A DNA stretch of 64,000 nucleotides from Eretmocerus hayati (taxonomy: Eukaryota > Arthropoda > Insecta > Hymenoptera > Aphelinidae): NCBI GenBank assembly GCA_029851415.1, contig CM056742.1, positions 63,126,454-63,190,453 on the forward strand, given 5' to 3'. Under the pieces are notes generated by a model. The model did not search any database and was not told the DNA's origin. It saw nothing but the letters and a program-made list of their open reading frames with translations. Below, in pieces: positions 45,128-57,100 of the stretch (position 1 is the first letter of the stretch; each line of letters begins with the position of its first letter). The position numbers and the translations under genes were made by a program.

Positions 45128-46651
45128 AAAGGCGTAATTGCAAAACGGCCATTTTGAGAAAATCAATAAAAACTTAATAAAAACCACTACAGACATAATT
45201 GGACGAGTTGACTTGACTTATTTCGAAGAAAATGGCATTTTCGAAATAGCCCAACCCGAGCCGGGGTTTAAATTTCATTTTGCGCTGTTTTCAGCAATTT
45301 TAAAAAATGCAATTACGCCCTTTTTCCGAATACAGGGGCAAATTTCGGCCTTCTTCCCTCACAAAAAGTGGAATCAAATCTCGCGATCAAGTCCAATCGT
45401 CTCCGAATTTCTTGAGAGTGTTCCTGGGTATGTTTTGGAAGATACAGGCAGCCCCCGCTATCCGCAGTTAATGTGTATGGAGAAAATGTCGCGAATACCG
45501 AAACTGCGAATACCAGGACCTTGGCCTTATGGAAAAAGGGGGGTTACGTATACATATGTGGATCTGTGAGTAAACAAAAAATCCACACATCATCTTCAAT
45601 CAACAAATTCATGTAAGAGGCTCAGCAAGTTGACTCGAAATGTGGAAGATACGAAGTAACAGTATGATACGATTGAAGAACTACTGGAATTCACCCGGGA
45701 ATCAGTTGGGGAAATCTATTCACGAGCGTGCGGATGAAGAGCTCAGACACTTTCGACTAGCAAGATTGACAAACATACAATCTCTGGGGCGTGGCCATGG
45801 GTAGTTCTAAGAACTTCGGCCATTTTTTCTAGTGAGAAGCTAATTCGACAATTCTCCCGAAAGCCTCAAAGTTCATTGTCACGTTTTTTAACTGACGAAT
45901 ATGCGTTCTTTCTACGCACGATGCCATGAGTAGAATTCAGATAGTACACAGGTACACTGATAACTGTGTCGTATAACGAAATAATCAGTTTTGGGAAACA
46001 ATAACAATATCAACACCCTCGAAATAATGAACACTCAATCACAAATATGGTTTGGAAGAACACATTCGGATGAAATCCATCGAAAATTCACGTTTCATGA
46101 GCTAACTTATCTCGAAGATCCAGATCCAAACCGTGAATAAGCGAGTCAGGGCACCGCAAATACCGGGGAATTCCAGAAGTCAGATACCGCGAATGAGCGA
46201 ATTCCGCAAATACCGGGACCGCGAATAGCGGAGGCTGCCTGTATCTGATTGCTAGGGGGTGGTTCGATTCATGCTCCACGGTTCTATGGCCACGAAAAGC
46301 TTCCATCAATCGTGTGGAAATGACGAGAAACTTTTCCCACTAGGGAAGGGTAGAAACACTCAATTTGGAGTCGAAACAACATTTTTCCATCGTTATATTA
46401 GGTGAAAAAGCGTTTCCAGGCTCTGGAGAATATCAATAGAATTTTTCCTCGGTAATTAGGCCCTTTTTCCAGATCCGCCTTCACTTACGCCCTGTTACGG
46501 AGTAATTACGCTCTTTTGAATCTTTTCAGTCAGATACTTAAGCCCTTTCTCCAAATCCTGTTAGGTTAAGCAGAAAATTAAGCCCTGCTTTTGAAATTTT
46601 ATCACAGCAGTTACGCCCTTTTAACATTCTATCATTGCACTTACGCCCTTT
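45128..46651. mobile_element. TTACGCCC-type foldback element, copy 2 (1.5 kb)
   Basis: Starts AAAGGCGTAATTG and ends CTTACGCCCTTT. The left 200 bp are clearly related to 2030-2230 of copy 1 (AATAAAAACTTAATAAAAAC, GAGTTGACT(C/T)GACTTATT and GCAATTACGCCCTTTTTCCGAATACAGG). The right 200 bp hold about seven (A/T)CTTA(C/A)GCCCTTT words. It lies at the centre of the 5.8 kb foldback and contains a MITE. A 143-codon frame (45138-45569) runs through the repeat and into the MITE, so it is not a gene. Confidence 0.72.
45445..46241. mobile_element. 797 bp pogo/Tigger-like MITE with TA target duplication
   Basis: TIRs CAGGCAGCCCCCGCTATCCGC and CAGGCAGCCTCCGCTATTCGC face each other and are flanked by TA at 45443-45444 and 46242-46243. 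Subterminal CGCGAATACCG(A/G)-type words repeat in both orientations (45490-45520 and 46140-46215). CAGG ends with TA duplication fit pogo/Tigger-mobilised elements. No transposase frame was recognised inside. Confidence 0.85.
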
Positions 46652-47973
46652 CATTGTGCAGATACAATAAATAGTTCTTGATGAATAAAAATGATAAACA
46701 CAGTTGACTATGTCCCAATCTCATCAGCCACGTGGTGATCTGAATGTGCTAGAAAATTATTCACCTCAGATTGTGGGTTATAAGTTACCCACAAATAAGC
46801 AAGTCATTGAAGTTTACGCCTTCAACTGAAGATGGTAAAGAAAGAAATTGACTGAGGTGAAAGTCACCTCAAGCCACCCGTTACTGTCAGTTGTCTGCGG
46901 ACAGTGCCTATTTTGTAGTTCCAATACAAGAAAATCCATTTTTGCGTGAGAGGACATTGATTAGCATATCTGGTCGCCTCTCCGAGAGGAAACTGATGAT
47001 AGATTTGAATCTAGAGTACAATTTCATGTTGGGAAAGAGATGGATGAGACAACTTTAGCACTTAGGGGGCCGAGAATTGCGGTAACATGAGGATTTCTAG
47101 GTGGAAAAATGCATTTTCTCCTCGAAAATCATCAACTCGCTGCTCTAGTCATTCTTCTAGACTTGAATTGACAATAAATTTGAATCTCGCATACAATTAT
47201 TACTTGAGAGATGATCCTTATGAGATGTCGGTAGCTCTCAAGAGGTCAGAAATACCGGTAAGGTGGGGTTTTACGCGAGGGAAAATCCATTCTTTCCTCG
47301 AAAATCATCAATTAGCTAGTCTAGAGACTCTCCTAAGAGCAAAATAATAACGAATATCGATTGAGCGTACAATTTTACCTAATAGATGATTGTTGTAAGA
47401 TATCCGTAGCTTTCAGATGGTATAATGGGAGCTTTTTTGCGTGGAAAACACTCCTCACTCCTCAAAAAACATCAATCAGCTAGTCTGGTGACTCCCCTAG
47501 GTTAGAACCAACAACCAATTCAAATTCTGCATACAATTTCACGGTGAAACATGATCAATCCAGAACCTTCCTAGCTCTCAGGAGGTCGAAAACAATAAAA
47601 TCGAGGGCGTTTTTGCGTAGAGAAGTCCATTTTCTCCTTGAAAAGCATCAAATAACTAGTCTGGTGACTCATTTAGGGCGAAACTAACAATGAATTCGAA
47701 TTCAACATGAACTTTACGTCGGAAACAGTACCTTTGATGCCGTTTAGACTCGTATTGAGATGTTGGTCGCCAATAGCTACGAGTGTCCGAGCACCTCAAA
47801 GAAGCTACGCCGGACTATCCATATGAAAAAGCCCCTGACTCTAGAGGCACGGTTTGAAGGTCGATTTTTGCACCGGTCGCGGTTGAGATATCATTTTTGG
47901 TGATAACAAGACGATCTAGGGGGCGACCTAAGCCTTGCGTCCAACTTGGGAAATAACGGACACCCTAACGCAC

Positions 47974-48469
47974 ATAGTCTTACGAAACACGATTTGGACC
48001 AATAATATTCTCACGCTGAAAACGAGCAATATCGGGAAGTTTCAGGAGGAAAAACTGTAGCTACTGGCTTGTAGAATACGGATCTTTTTCCCCGGAGGAG
48101 CCTCCTAGATCCATACGCTGGTGGGTAGCTGAATAGCGCGAGAATGAGGCAGAAACGCAGTATAAGGCGTTTCAATTGAAGAGGAAGCGATTTACACAAA
48201 TTTTCACGGGGAAAATTTTTGATATGAATTGAGTGATTTGGCTGATTTCTTGGAAAATGCCATTTTTGGGAGTTTTTGGATTTTTGAGGGGTTATCACCC
48301 ATATTTAGGAATTATGACTTCAGCCATCGAAAGAACGAGGAATTTAACGTCGGAATATGTATTTCAAAGAATTTTCTTAGAACTCAATTCGAGGGTTAGG
48401 GCCCAGTTGGAAATGGGACAACATGGAAAAACTGGAAATCGGTCGAAGATCATCAATTCCCGGGTTGTA
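47974..48469. other. Unassigned spacer
   Basis: Overlapping frames on - (48011-48298, 95 codons) and + (48233-48490, 85 codons) without domains. Confidence 0.4.
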
Positions 48470-48830
48470 AGAGCTAATGTGCCAGATTAGAAGTACCGGG
48501 GATACCTTCCACATCCATATCCATCATTTGCCGTGATCCAAGGGTGCGCGGATATACCTACAGGACTTTGAGAGCGTCAGAACGAATTTTAGAGGTCATA
48601 CGAATCACTGCAAATCGGTGCAAAGTAATGAGTTCTCAGGGAGTAAACGGAAATGTGCCACGTTGTAAGTGCCAGGCATACCTTTCTCCATCATTCACTC
48701 ATCATTTGCCGTGACCCAGAGATACGTGGATACACCTGCAGGACTTCGAGAGCCTGTAAAGTGAATTTGAAGATGACAGATCATACGAATCACTGCAAAT
48801 CGGTGCAAAACCGTGCTTGATCCCCCAAGA
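48470..48830 (+). repeat. Tandem duplication, unit ~175 bp
   Basis: GATACCTTCCACATCCATATCC...CATTTGCCGTGATCC...CATACGAATCACTGCAAATCGGTGCAAA at about 48495-48625 repeats at about 48675-48812 as CATTTGCCGTGACCC and the identical ATACGAATCACTGCAAATCG, with moderate divergence. Confidence 0.8.
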
Positions 48831-49380
48831 AAGTCATTCTCATGGGCTTTTATCCTCCTTCTTGGATTCTCCCGCCAATATCCGAAAATTAAAACTGCGA
48901 CAATCGAAAGAGCAACAAATTCTACTCTAAAGTACGTACTGTTAAAATATTCCACCAAACCGAAATTACGTATAACAGTCGAGTCTGAGTGAAAATCATG
49001 AGAACCTCTGAAATTTGTGAACAGGACCTCATTATATAAGGATCGAAAGGAGGTGACTCCCTAGATTCCATGATACCCAGAAAAATTCTATCCTGCAAAT
49101 CAACCCGTGCAATATCAGTCTACAGTTGAGTCATCCATTCATTTATTCATTCCAAGTATACCGGAGCATATATTGTATGAAAATACAAAAATTTCATCCA
49201 CCATGATTATAATGGTATTTCAACTGAACGTATATATCGTGAGTTTCATTTGCAATCAAATCCCAGCCGTGTTTCGACAGAGCCAACCGAGATTCACTCA
49301 ATATGGTGGTATGTCCCTTTCAGTCAGAACTGTTGACAAATGTCCTCTCCGACTCCATAATAAGTGATGAATGGAGCCCT
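48831..49380. other. Unassigned spacer
   Basis: AT-rich, with frames up to 87 codons and no domain recognised. Confidence 0.4.
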
Positions 49381-50695
49381 CTCGAAGATGTCAAGCTTGC
49401 TAGCATCGGACGTCGGTGTCAGAAGGCTTGAAGTCGTGAGCTCATACCTCACATCGCAAGGCTCTGGTGGCACGGACCGCATAAGCCTGAAACATCAGGA
49501 GTGTTGACTGTGGCAGAAGGTATTCTCGCCGACGGCGACCAGTCGAACGGTCTCAGCTGAGTATCACTGGAAGGAGCCGACTTCCGAATCGTTTATCGTT
49601 CCGGTGCCTTCGGGCTCAAAATGATAAGCCACAGGCAGGCTGCCTCTAGCTGCGGCCGGAGTTAGACCGGGGAAGTAACGCCCCCTTAGTTTTCCGAGTA
49701 TTCGTAAGGAGACCCTTCACCGGGCCGATGTAGTGATGCCCCTCTGAGAATCCAGTCTCGGCGCGGTCAACCACCGTTGGGCCAAACTTGAATCATAAAA
49801 GAGAGAGAATCTCCGACAGGAGTCTTGACGGTTACCAGACAAACGTTCACAGCGGAGGCTTTGGAACACTGGTATGAGCAAATCTCGGAAAGTGTTATTA
49901 GCGCAAGCGGAACCACCTAGTATCCGGTCCTCCGGCCGTGACCGATCGAGGACTGAATATCGGGAGGGGAGTATCCGAAAACGAACCTCGACGATGACCA
50001 GTCCAACGTTCACAACGGAGGTGATGTAACACTGGGAAAGGATTGTCTACGGGCGCCTCGACCACGACCAGTTGAATTTCCACGATGGTTGGGGCCGTGA
50101 AACACTGGGACGAGCAAACAGCGCAGAGTGTTAGTAGCGTAAGCGAAACCAACTAGTACCCGGGCCTCCGGCCGTTACCGATCCAGGACTATATATTGGG
50201 TGAGGTTATCCGCAGGGGGCCTCAGTGGACTGAGTCCATCAAGAGGGTCACGAGGCACCCGATTGGAGTCGCCATAAGGGCCTGCTGATCACGACAGGCG
50301 AGTAAATGACAGCTACTCTGGCTTCCCGATTTTTTCCACGGTCAGACCACGAGACCGCGGTCTATTCACGAGATGTGGGAGAGCTTATGCTCGCTAGAAG
50401 CGCTCGAGCAGTTACCAGCTCGTGCATGACTCAAACTGGGAGAGTATTCTCGTAAAAGGCCTTGCCTGTGACCTTGCAACGCTGAAGTCGTAGGGCTTCT
50501 AACAAAGGTACCCAAGGTTGGGGCGTGAACCCTTAGTTGTGTGCGCTTGCGTGCCAACCAATTTTCCGTTATCGAATTGGATTCTGGGTAGCACTCGGTT
50601 CGACTACTAGATATGAAGCCACCACCCAATCGAGGTGGTAAAAAGTCGGTAGTCCACGAGGACGCGATTACAGGGCGCACTATCGGAGTTTCATT
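49381..50695. other. GC-rich non-coding block with a ~240 bp direct repeat
   Basis: Much richer in GC than its flanks and broken by stops in every frame beyond ~110 codons. GAGCAAATCTCGGAAAGTGTTA...TCCGGCCGTGACCGATC...AGGACTGAATATCGGG (49876-49965) recurs as GAGCAAACAGCGCAGAGTGTTA...CTCCGGCCGTTACCGATCCAGGACTATATATTGGG (50112-50200). It could be a non-LTR retroelement untranslated region or a structured non-coding sequence; I cannot name it. Confidence 0.45.
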
Positions 50696-51439
50696 TTTTC
50701 TCACTTTTTCGCGAGCAAAACCTCATAACTTTCGATAGAAACGAGCTTTTGTTATGATTCAAAGGGGACATGAAAGGTAAGACCCACACGCATACGTGGA
50801 AATTGTTTTGCTCGACAGATTTTCATTTTATGGGCCAGGAAAACCTGTACGGGCTGGAAATGAGAAAACTACCTATGTATGAAGATCAGGTGGACTATCA
50901 TTCCAGCTTGGAATGTAATTTCACTGTCATATGAGAATCTGCAACCATATATTTTCATGGAAAATGATTTCCCGGGCCCGGAAAATTCGGAAAATCTGGA
51001 AAACCCCGGAAATGTTCAAAAAATGCATTTTGGTTTTGAATCAATTTTTCTCAAGCATTTGCCGAATCAGTGCTCACCTGCCATTTAGTGTTGCTCGATG
51101 AACCTCTAGAAAGAAAATGAGAGAATGGCCAGTTGATTCTAAGATGGGAGTGATAGTAAAGTTGTTGGTGAAGATGAGTGAAGCTAGTGCGAGGAATTTC
51201 TAGCGAAGAAATTGGTTTATATTTCAAGCATCCAATTCTTGGAAATCATCCATTTTTATACTATCCTCTGAGACTAGATCGCATATATCGATAACATCAT
51301 AACTAATCAACAGTGCTAGACTAATATACGACAATCAACGAAGAAAATATAAACCTTGGAATTGGTCATGATAAATGTAGAATGATGACCAACACTCTTC
51401 ATACTCAACTCAATCAAGGTAATATAGGTAACAATGGAA
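50696..51439. other. Unassigned spacer
   Basis: AT-rich. A short GGAAAATC(T/C)GGAAAACCCCGGAAA stretch lies near 50990. No gene seen. Confidence 0.4.
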
Positions 51440-51990
51440 TTATTTGATGTACTCCTCCATCTCAGGCGTTATAGAATGCTCTTCATGCCTAGCGAGTCTC
51501 AGGTCAATATCTTGTAGGGAGATGAGTGGATCACTCATGAAATTTGCTCGATTGAAAGCATCACTTAATCTATCCTTCCTATTAATCTGCCTCGCATGGT
51601 CCGTGAGGTTTTTTCTATGGAATTTATGCCAAGCCCCTTGAGCATCTTCAGCATAATATCCCAGAGGTAAGGAAAAAACTCCAGCTACCTCCCAAGAATG
51701 CATCAAGAATCTGTGAGAGCTTGGATTCAAACTTGCCGACTCATACAGCTGAAAATGTAGATTGTGTGTTTCATGACACAGATCTCTATACTTCTCGATA
51801 TTCCATGGTTTCTTGCATTTGGCTAGTTTTAAACTCAAGGCCATCTTTTTTTAACTAGTCCAACATCAACTTTCAGACATTCGGCGAACTTTTTCGGATC
51901 TGCAAAACACCGTCTGGCCAGATTGCCAGTCTTGGTGGTATCATGGCCTTGGAGAACTTGGTCAGGCCCATCCCCAAAGTTGTCATGAAT
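51440..51990 (-). pseudogene. C-terminal part of an arthropod transposon-associated protein
   Basis: Minus-strand order: GHDTTKTGNLARRCFADPKKF at about 51950-51890, then after a frameshift in a T7/A7 run at 51847-51853, a 134-codon frame with SSHRFLMHSWEV, LPLGYYAEDAQGAWHKFHRKN, LTDHARQINRKDRLSDAFNRA and SDPLIS. The N.ARRFF...VHKILIHG...LSEEA.E.RNK...R..H.RK.SR...SDPLIS pattern recurs, as I remember it, in multicopy uncharacterised arthropod proteins linked to DNA transposons; no accepted family name comes to mind. The frameshift and missing N-terminus make it a fragment. Confidence 0.55.
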
Positions 51991-52084
51991 TTCCAATCGC
52001 ACCTCCATTGTAGTAACTTCAACATCATCTATATGAGGGGTGAATCATATTCAATGTTAGATTATTCAGCTAGGACATTTCAAG
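51991..52084. other. Short spacer
   Basis: Probably further degraded N-terminal sequence of the fragment to the left; no motif visible. Confidence 0.3.
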
Positions 52085-52800
52085 ATTGCGATAATCGGAT
52101 GCTTGGACTAGAAATTCTGTTGGTATCACAATCAGTCCTCAAAAACTAGGAAGGCTATCACACCGGTAAATAACCGTCTGCACCGGGAATTCTGTGGATG
52201 AAAGGAATCTCCCCTCAAAACTAGGGAGACTATCAATCCGGTAAATAACCGGATGTTCGAAGCGATAATTATGTCAGTATAGTGATTCTATCAGTATAAC
52301 ACTCAATCCCCAGAACCTAGGAAGGCGATCAAACCCGCAAATAACCGAATTCTCTCACCGGAAATCCAGTCAATAAAGAGTCAACTCTCAAAACCCAGGG
52401 AGGCTATCAATCTGGCAAATAACCGGATGCTCGGGCTGAAAATTCTGTCAGCTCAACAATCAACCCCCAAAACCTAGGGAGGCTGTCAAATCCTAAATAG
52501 TCGGGAGCTCGTACCGAAAATTCTGTCGGTGACGAAATCAATCCCTAAAACGAAGGTTATTGAATCCGCTACTAACTGGATGCTCGGCCCAGAACTTCAA
52601 TCGGAAGATAAGCCGATCCCAAATCTCAGGGAGTCACCCGCAATCGGTTAGATGCTCGGACCGAAATTTATCTATTGGGATGAATCCCAATAGACTAGGA
52701 AGGCACCCAGAACCGCAAATGTTTGAACCACAAATCTTTCCGAGTTGAAGAATGGATCTTGATAAGAATCCGAAATGGTTATCAAACCCTCGAGTGAATG
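52085..52800 (-). repeat. Degenerate ~85 bp minisatellite, array 2 (inverse orientation)
   Basis: Units contain CAAAACCTAGG(A/G)AGGCTATCAA, CCGGTAAATAACCGGATGCTCGG and CCGAAAATTCTGTCGG, which are the reverse complement of array 1 at 31240-32330. About eight units are visible, at about 52142, 52230, 52315, 52395, 52475, 52550, 52620 and 52690, with unit lengths of 70-95 bp. Confidence 0.75.
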
Positions 52801-53241
52801 AGTCCATTAAGAGGTTAACTAACATTATTCCATAGTCCTCGATCCATCTACAACAGAAGCTTTAGAACAGCGAAGAGTGCTCTCAAAGTTTCTATGATAT
52901 AACACTTGATTCGAGAGCGGATACTCGAAATAAAATTCGAACCCTATGAGTGCTGGACTCTTATTTTCCCCTGAGTTCTTTCCAGATCGGATTATTCTGA
53001 TTCTCATCTTCGCATTCTGAAAAGATTACTCTCCTCATTGCTTCCATATCATAATCAATTCGTTATCATATTCCAGGAACAGCTTTGAAGATCACTCAAG
53101 ATTGAATCAAAATAGTTCTACTCATATTGATTTGCAATTCATATCGAAAAAATCACGTGTTGCCTCTGACTTTGGAGTCTGAATAGCTAGTTCATTTGTG
53201 TACAAAAATTACGATAATTTCAGGAAATCAGTACTCGCGGT
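52801..53241. other. Unassigned spacer
   Basis: AT-rich and without a gene. It would hold the catalytic part of the piggyBac-like gene read leftward, but no DDE-domain similarity is visible. Confidence 0.4.
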
Positions 53242-53832
53242 CTACTTTATGAATATGCCCAAAAATATCTCAATTTCCTTTTCATTCACTTCAAAATCAT
53301 TATCTCCACATGATTTTGCATAGCTATTACTTTCTTTGCAAATCAGCCCGATAATTTCGTGCGGAAATAATCCCTGAAAATACTCAAATGGTGTCGTGCC
53401 TTGCAAATTGACTGCATGTGTTCCTTTGAAGGCTGGAACGTTGTTCAGGTACATGTTCTCCTTGCCGGAATTCCATGAAACATCTTTGACTTCACTTCTT
53501 TGACCACGAGACGTGAAATTTTTCCCATTGGATACCTTTTTACGGCTCTTACTACAACTCTTCTTCTTTCTATGATCCGAAACACTTTTCCCAGACCTCT
53601 TCTTCTTCGAAGATTTTTTCACAGCACAACGTAGATTCTTCTTCACAGTGCATTTTTTTATTCGCTTTTGCTGTTTTTTAACAGGAATTTTTTTTTGATG
53701 ACGATGATTTGGTTTCGGGTGAATACTCATCATTCGAGGTTTCTTTGCTATCATTTGCTTCTGTATCACAGAAACTAACTTCTGAGCCGGAAAGAACCTC
53801 GATAAAATCCAAATACTCGCTATCAATTGTCA
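53242..53832 (-). pseudogene. piggyBac-like transposase, N-terminal fragment
   Basis: Minus strand. From an ATG at about 53832 an acidic frame (DSEYLDFIEVLSGSE and EANDSKETSNDE) typical of piggyBac N-termini runs to an A8 run near 53690. There it stops, and an overlapping frame (from 53826) continues with a strongly basic Lys/Ser-rich linker, then FKGTHAVNLQGTTPFEYFQGLFPHEIIGLICKESNSYA and EVNEKEIEIFLGIF, the start of the DDE_Tnp_1_7 domain. A stop follows at 53242. The catalytic aspartates are absent and no C-terminal cysteine finger is seen. The frameshift in the A run and the missing two thirds make it non-functional. Confidence 0.8.
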
Positions 53833-54199
53833 TGGCTCCATCTGGAACCAAATTGCATACAAAAATGAATTATCACTGGAAATGATTGGATTTTCAGTAA
53901 GGAGGATGCACACTTTGTATGGGAAAATGGGCCATGAGCGGTAACCTCTAATTCTTTTTGCATCGTGTAGAGCGGGTCGCTGGCAATAACGAGGGCCTGT
54001 TTTGGGAGGTGTCACTACTGGGGAACTTTTTGAAACCAGTAAAATGCTTAGGGGGTAGTTTTTTTCGCAGAACGGACCTAGCTGATGCAAAAACGTCGAA
54101 AGTGAACAAATGCACGATCCAATCATCACGAATGAGTGCTTGATCGATTCGTCTTGATAAGGAGCATCGTGTGCAGATGGATTGATAAGAGCGCAATGG
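53833..54199. other. Unassigned spacer before the satellite
   Basis: A 146-codon frame on - (53830-54270) has competing frames on both strands and no domain; it probably contains diverged satellite sequence at its left end. Confidence 0.4.
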
Positions 54200-57100
54200 A
54201 AGTCATGGACGTGGAGAGTGTTTGTATCGACTTTTGAAAAAACAACCCCTAAGATTCCAGACCTGTTCATCGGTAGAACTCAGACTTGCACGATGGGATC
54301 CGGATTTTCTTGGTTGCATTTTGTAGATATGATCCGACCACGAGGTTATGACCTACCCAGAGACCAGCGCTGGTCTTGGAGGGGGACAGATGTCCGGAAA
54401 ACCATTCCCAGTAGTGATATACGAGTTTAATCAGACACAGATGAACCAAGGGATGATAGGCGGGATCCTGAGAGTTTGCACGACGCGATTGCGACGGGGG
54501 CGTGCTTATTTTGTAGCTCGACAACAGTAGCAAGTATATATATCCTGGGAATATCAGCGCTGAATTGCCAACGAGAGCTGCATCTCGGAATGTGAGTGAC
54601 CTTGAAAAACCACCCCTATTGATATTTCGACATTTTCCCAGGTATACAACGAATGCACGATCGGATCTCGGATTTTATGGGACCAGTTTGTAGATATCGA
54701 TGAGGCGCAGCCTATGGACCAGGCGGGATATCAGCGCAGGAAGCAGATTCAGCGGGGGGGGGGGATACGCTTCCCAGTAGTAAGAGACGAGATGAGTCAG
54801 ACATACGACCTGGGGAGAGTATTTGAGATTACGAGATGTTGCACGATGCGATTGAGACGGGCAAGAGCTCACTTTGAAGCTCGACAACTAAAGCAAGTGT
54901 GGGTATTCTCGGAATATCAGCGCTGAGTCACCGAGGTGATGTATCTCTCAGGATGTATGTGATAGCGGAACAACCGCTATTCAGATTTCGACATTCCCCT
55001 TGTATTAATCGAATGCACGATTGTATCTCGGACTTCATGGGGCCATTGAGTAGATATCAAGGAGGCGGAGCCTATCGACCAGGCGGGATATCAGCGCAGG
55101 GTAGAGATTTAGCGGGAGGGGGGAAATATGACTCTCAGTAGTAACAGACGAGATGGGTCAGACATACGACCTGGGGAGTGTATTTTATATTACGAGAGTT
55201 TGCACGACGCGATTGAGATGGGCAAGAGCTCACTTTGAAGCTCAACAGCTGTAGCAAATGTGGGTATTCACGGAATATCAGCGTTAAGTTGCCAACGAGA
55301 GCTGCATCTCGGGATGTGAGTGACCTTGGAAAACCACCCCTATTGATATTTCGACATTTCGCCACCTATACAACGAATGCACGATCGGATCTCGAATTTT
55401 ATGGGACCAGTTTGTAGATATCGATGAGGCGCAGCCTATGGACCAGGCAGGATATCAGCGCAGGCAGGAGATCCGGCTAGAGGGGGGGAAATATGGTTCC
55501 AGTAGTAACAGACGAGATGGGTCAGACATACGTCCTGGGGAGAGTATTTGAGAATCGGAGAGTTTGCACGATGCGATTGAGACGGGCAAGAGCTTTGAAG
55601 CTCGACAACTGTAGCAAGTGTGGGTATTCTCGGAATATCAGCGCTGAGTCACCGAGGTGATGTATCTCTCAGGATGTATGTGATAGCGGAACAACCCCTA
55701 CTCAGATTTCGACATTTCCCTCGTATTAAACGAATGCACGGTTGTATCTCGGACTTCATGGGGCCATTTAGTAGATATCGATGAGGCGGAGCCTATGGAC
55801 CAGGCGGGATATCAGCGTAGGAAGCAGATTCGAAGGGAGGAGGAAAATACGCCTCCCAGTAGTAACAGACGAGATGGGTCAGACATACGATCTGGGGAGA
55901 GTATCTAAGATTACGAGTTTTTCCACGATGCGATTGAGACGGGCAAGAGCTCACTTTGAAGCTCGACAACTGTAGCAAGGGTGGGTATTCTCGGAATATC
56001 AGCGCTGAGTCACCGAGGTGATGTATCTCTCAGGATGTATGTGATAGCGGATCAACCTCTATTCAGATTTCGACATCTCCCTCGTATTGATCGAATGCAC
56101 GATTGTATCTCGGACTTCATGGGGCCAGTTAGTAGATATCGACGAGGCGGAGCCTATGGTCCAGGCGGTAATCAGCGCAGGGTAGAGATTTGGCGGGAGG
56201 GGGAAAATATGACTCTCAGTAGTAGCAGAGGAGATGGGTCAGACATACGACCTTGGGAGTGTATTTGATATTACGAGAGTTTGCACGATTCGATTGAGAT
56301 GGAGAAGAGCTCACTTGGAAGCTCGACAGCTGTAGCAAATTAGGGTATTCTCGGAATATCAGCGCTGAGTTGCCAACGACAGCTGCATCTCGGAATGTGA
56401 GTGACCTTGAAAAACCACCCCTATCGATATTTCGACATTTTCCCAGCTATACAACGAATGCACGATCGGATCTCGGATTTTATGGGACCAGTTTGTAGAT
56501 ATCGATGAGGCACAGCCTATGGACCAGGCGGGATATCAGCGCAGGGTAGAGATTCGGCGGGAGGGGAGAAATATGACTCTCAGTAGTAACAGACGAGATG
56601 GGTCAGACATACGACCTGGGGAGAGTCTTTAAGATTACGAGAGTTTGCACGATGCGATTGAGACGGGCCAGAGCTCACTTTGAAGCTCGACAACTGTAGC
56701 ATCTGTGGGTATTCTCGGGATATCAGCGCTGAGTCACCGAGGTGATGTATCTCTCAGGATAGATATGATAGCGGAACAACTCCTTATCAGAGGTCGACAT
56801 TCCCCTCGTATTGGACGAATGCACGATTGTATCTCGGACTGCATGAGGCCAGTTAGTAGATATCAATGAGGCGGAGCCTATCGACCAGGCGGGATGTCTG
56901 CGCAGGGTAGAGATTTGGCGGGAGGGTGAGAATATGACTCTCAGTAGTAACAGACGAGATGGGTCAGACATACGACCTGGGGAGAATATTTGAGATTACC
57001 AGAGTTTGCGCGATTTCGACATTTCCCTCGTATTGGACGAATGCACGATTGTATCTCGGACTCCATGGGGCCAGTTAGTAGATATCGATGAGGCGGAGCC

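Larger units (their letters stand above)
42139..47973. mobile_element. 5.8 kb foldback built of ~180 bp units, with nested insertions
   Basis: The left start GCACATTAGGGTGTCCGTT matches the inverted right end AACGGACACCCTAACGCAC. The arms pair for more than 1 kb: the CACGGTTT(A/G)(A/G) block near 42255 with 47870, GACTCGTATTGAGATGTTGG with its complement near 42350, and ~180 bp units each holding (C/T)CTCC(T/C)GA(A/G)AGCTA, ATAATTGTATGC(T/G)GGA and CTAG(C/T)TGATGATTTTCGAGG words (42530, 42640, 42815, 43030, 44541 and 44710 on the left; 47050, 47225, 47410 and 47575 inverted on the right). Innermost pairs are GACAACTGACAG(C/T)AACGGGTGGC at 44887 and 46875. The left arm has an extra set of units. 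Frames of 86-98 codons only translate the units. Confidence 0.82.

Noticed and set aside
42706..47347. Frames of 75-98 codons at 42706-43002 (-), 47087-47347 (+) and 44426-44774 (-)
   Set aside because: These translate inverted copies of the same ~180 bp foldback unit, so the similarity between the products reflects the repeat and not a gene family.
53830..54270. 146-codon minus-strand frame as a gene
   Set aside because: Competing frames occur on both strands, its start overlaps diverged satellite, and no motif is visible.
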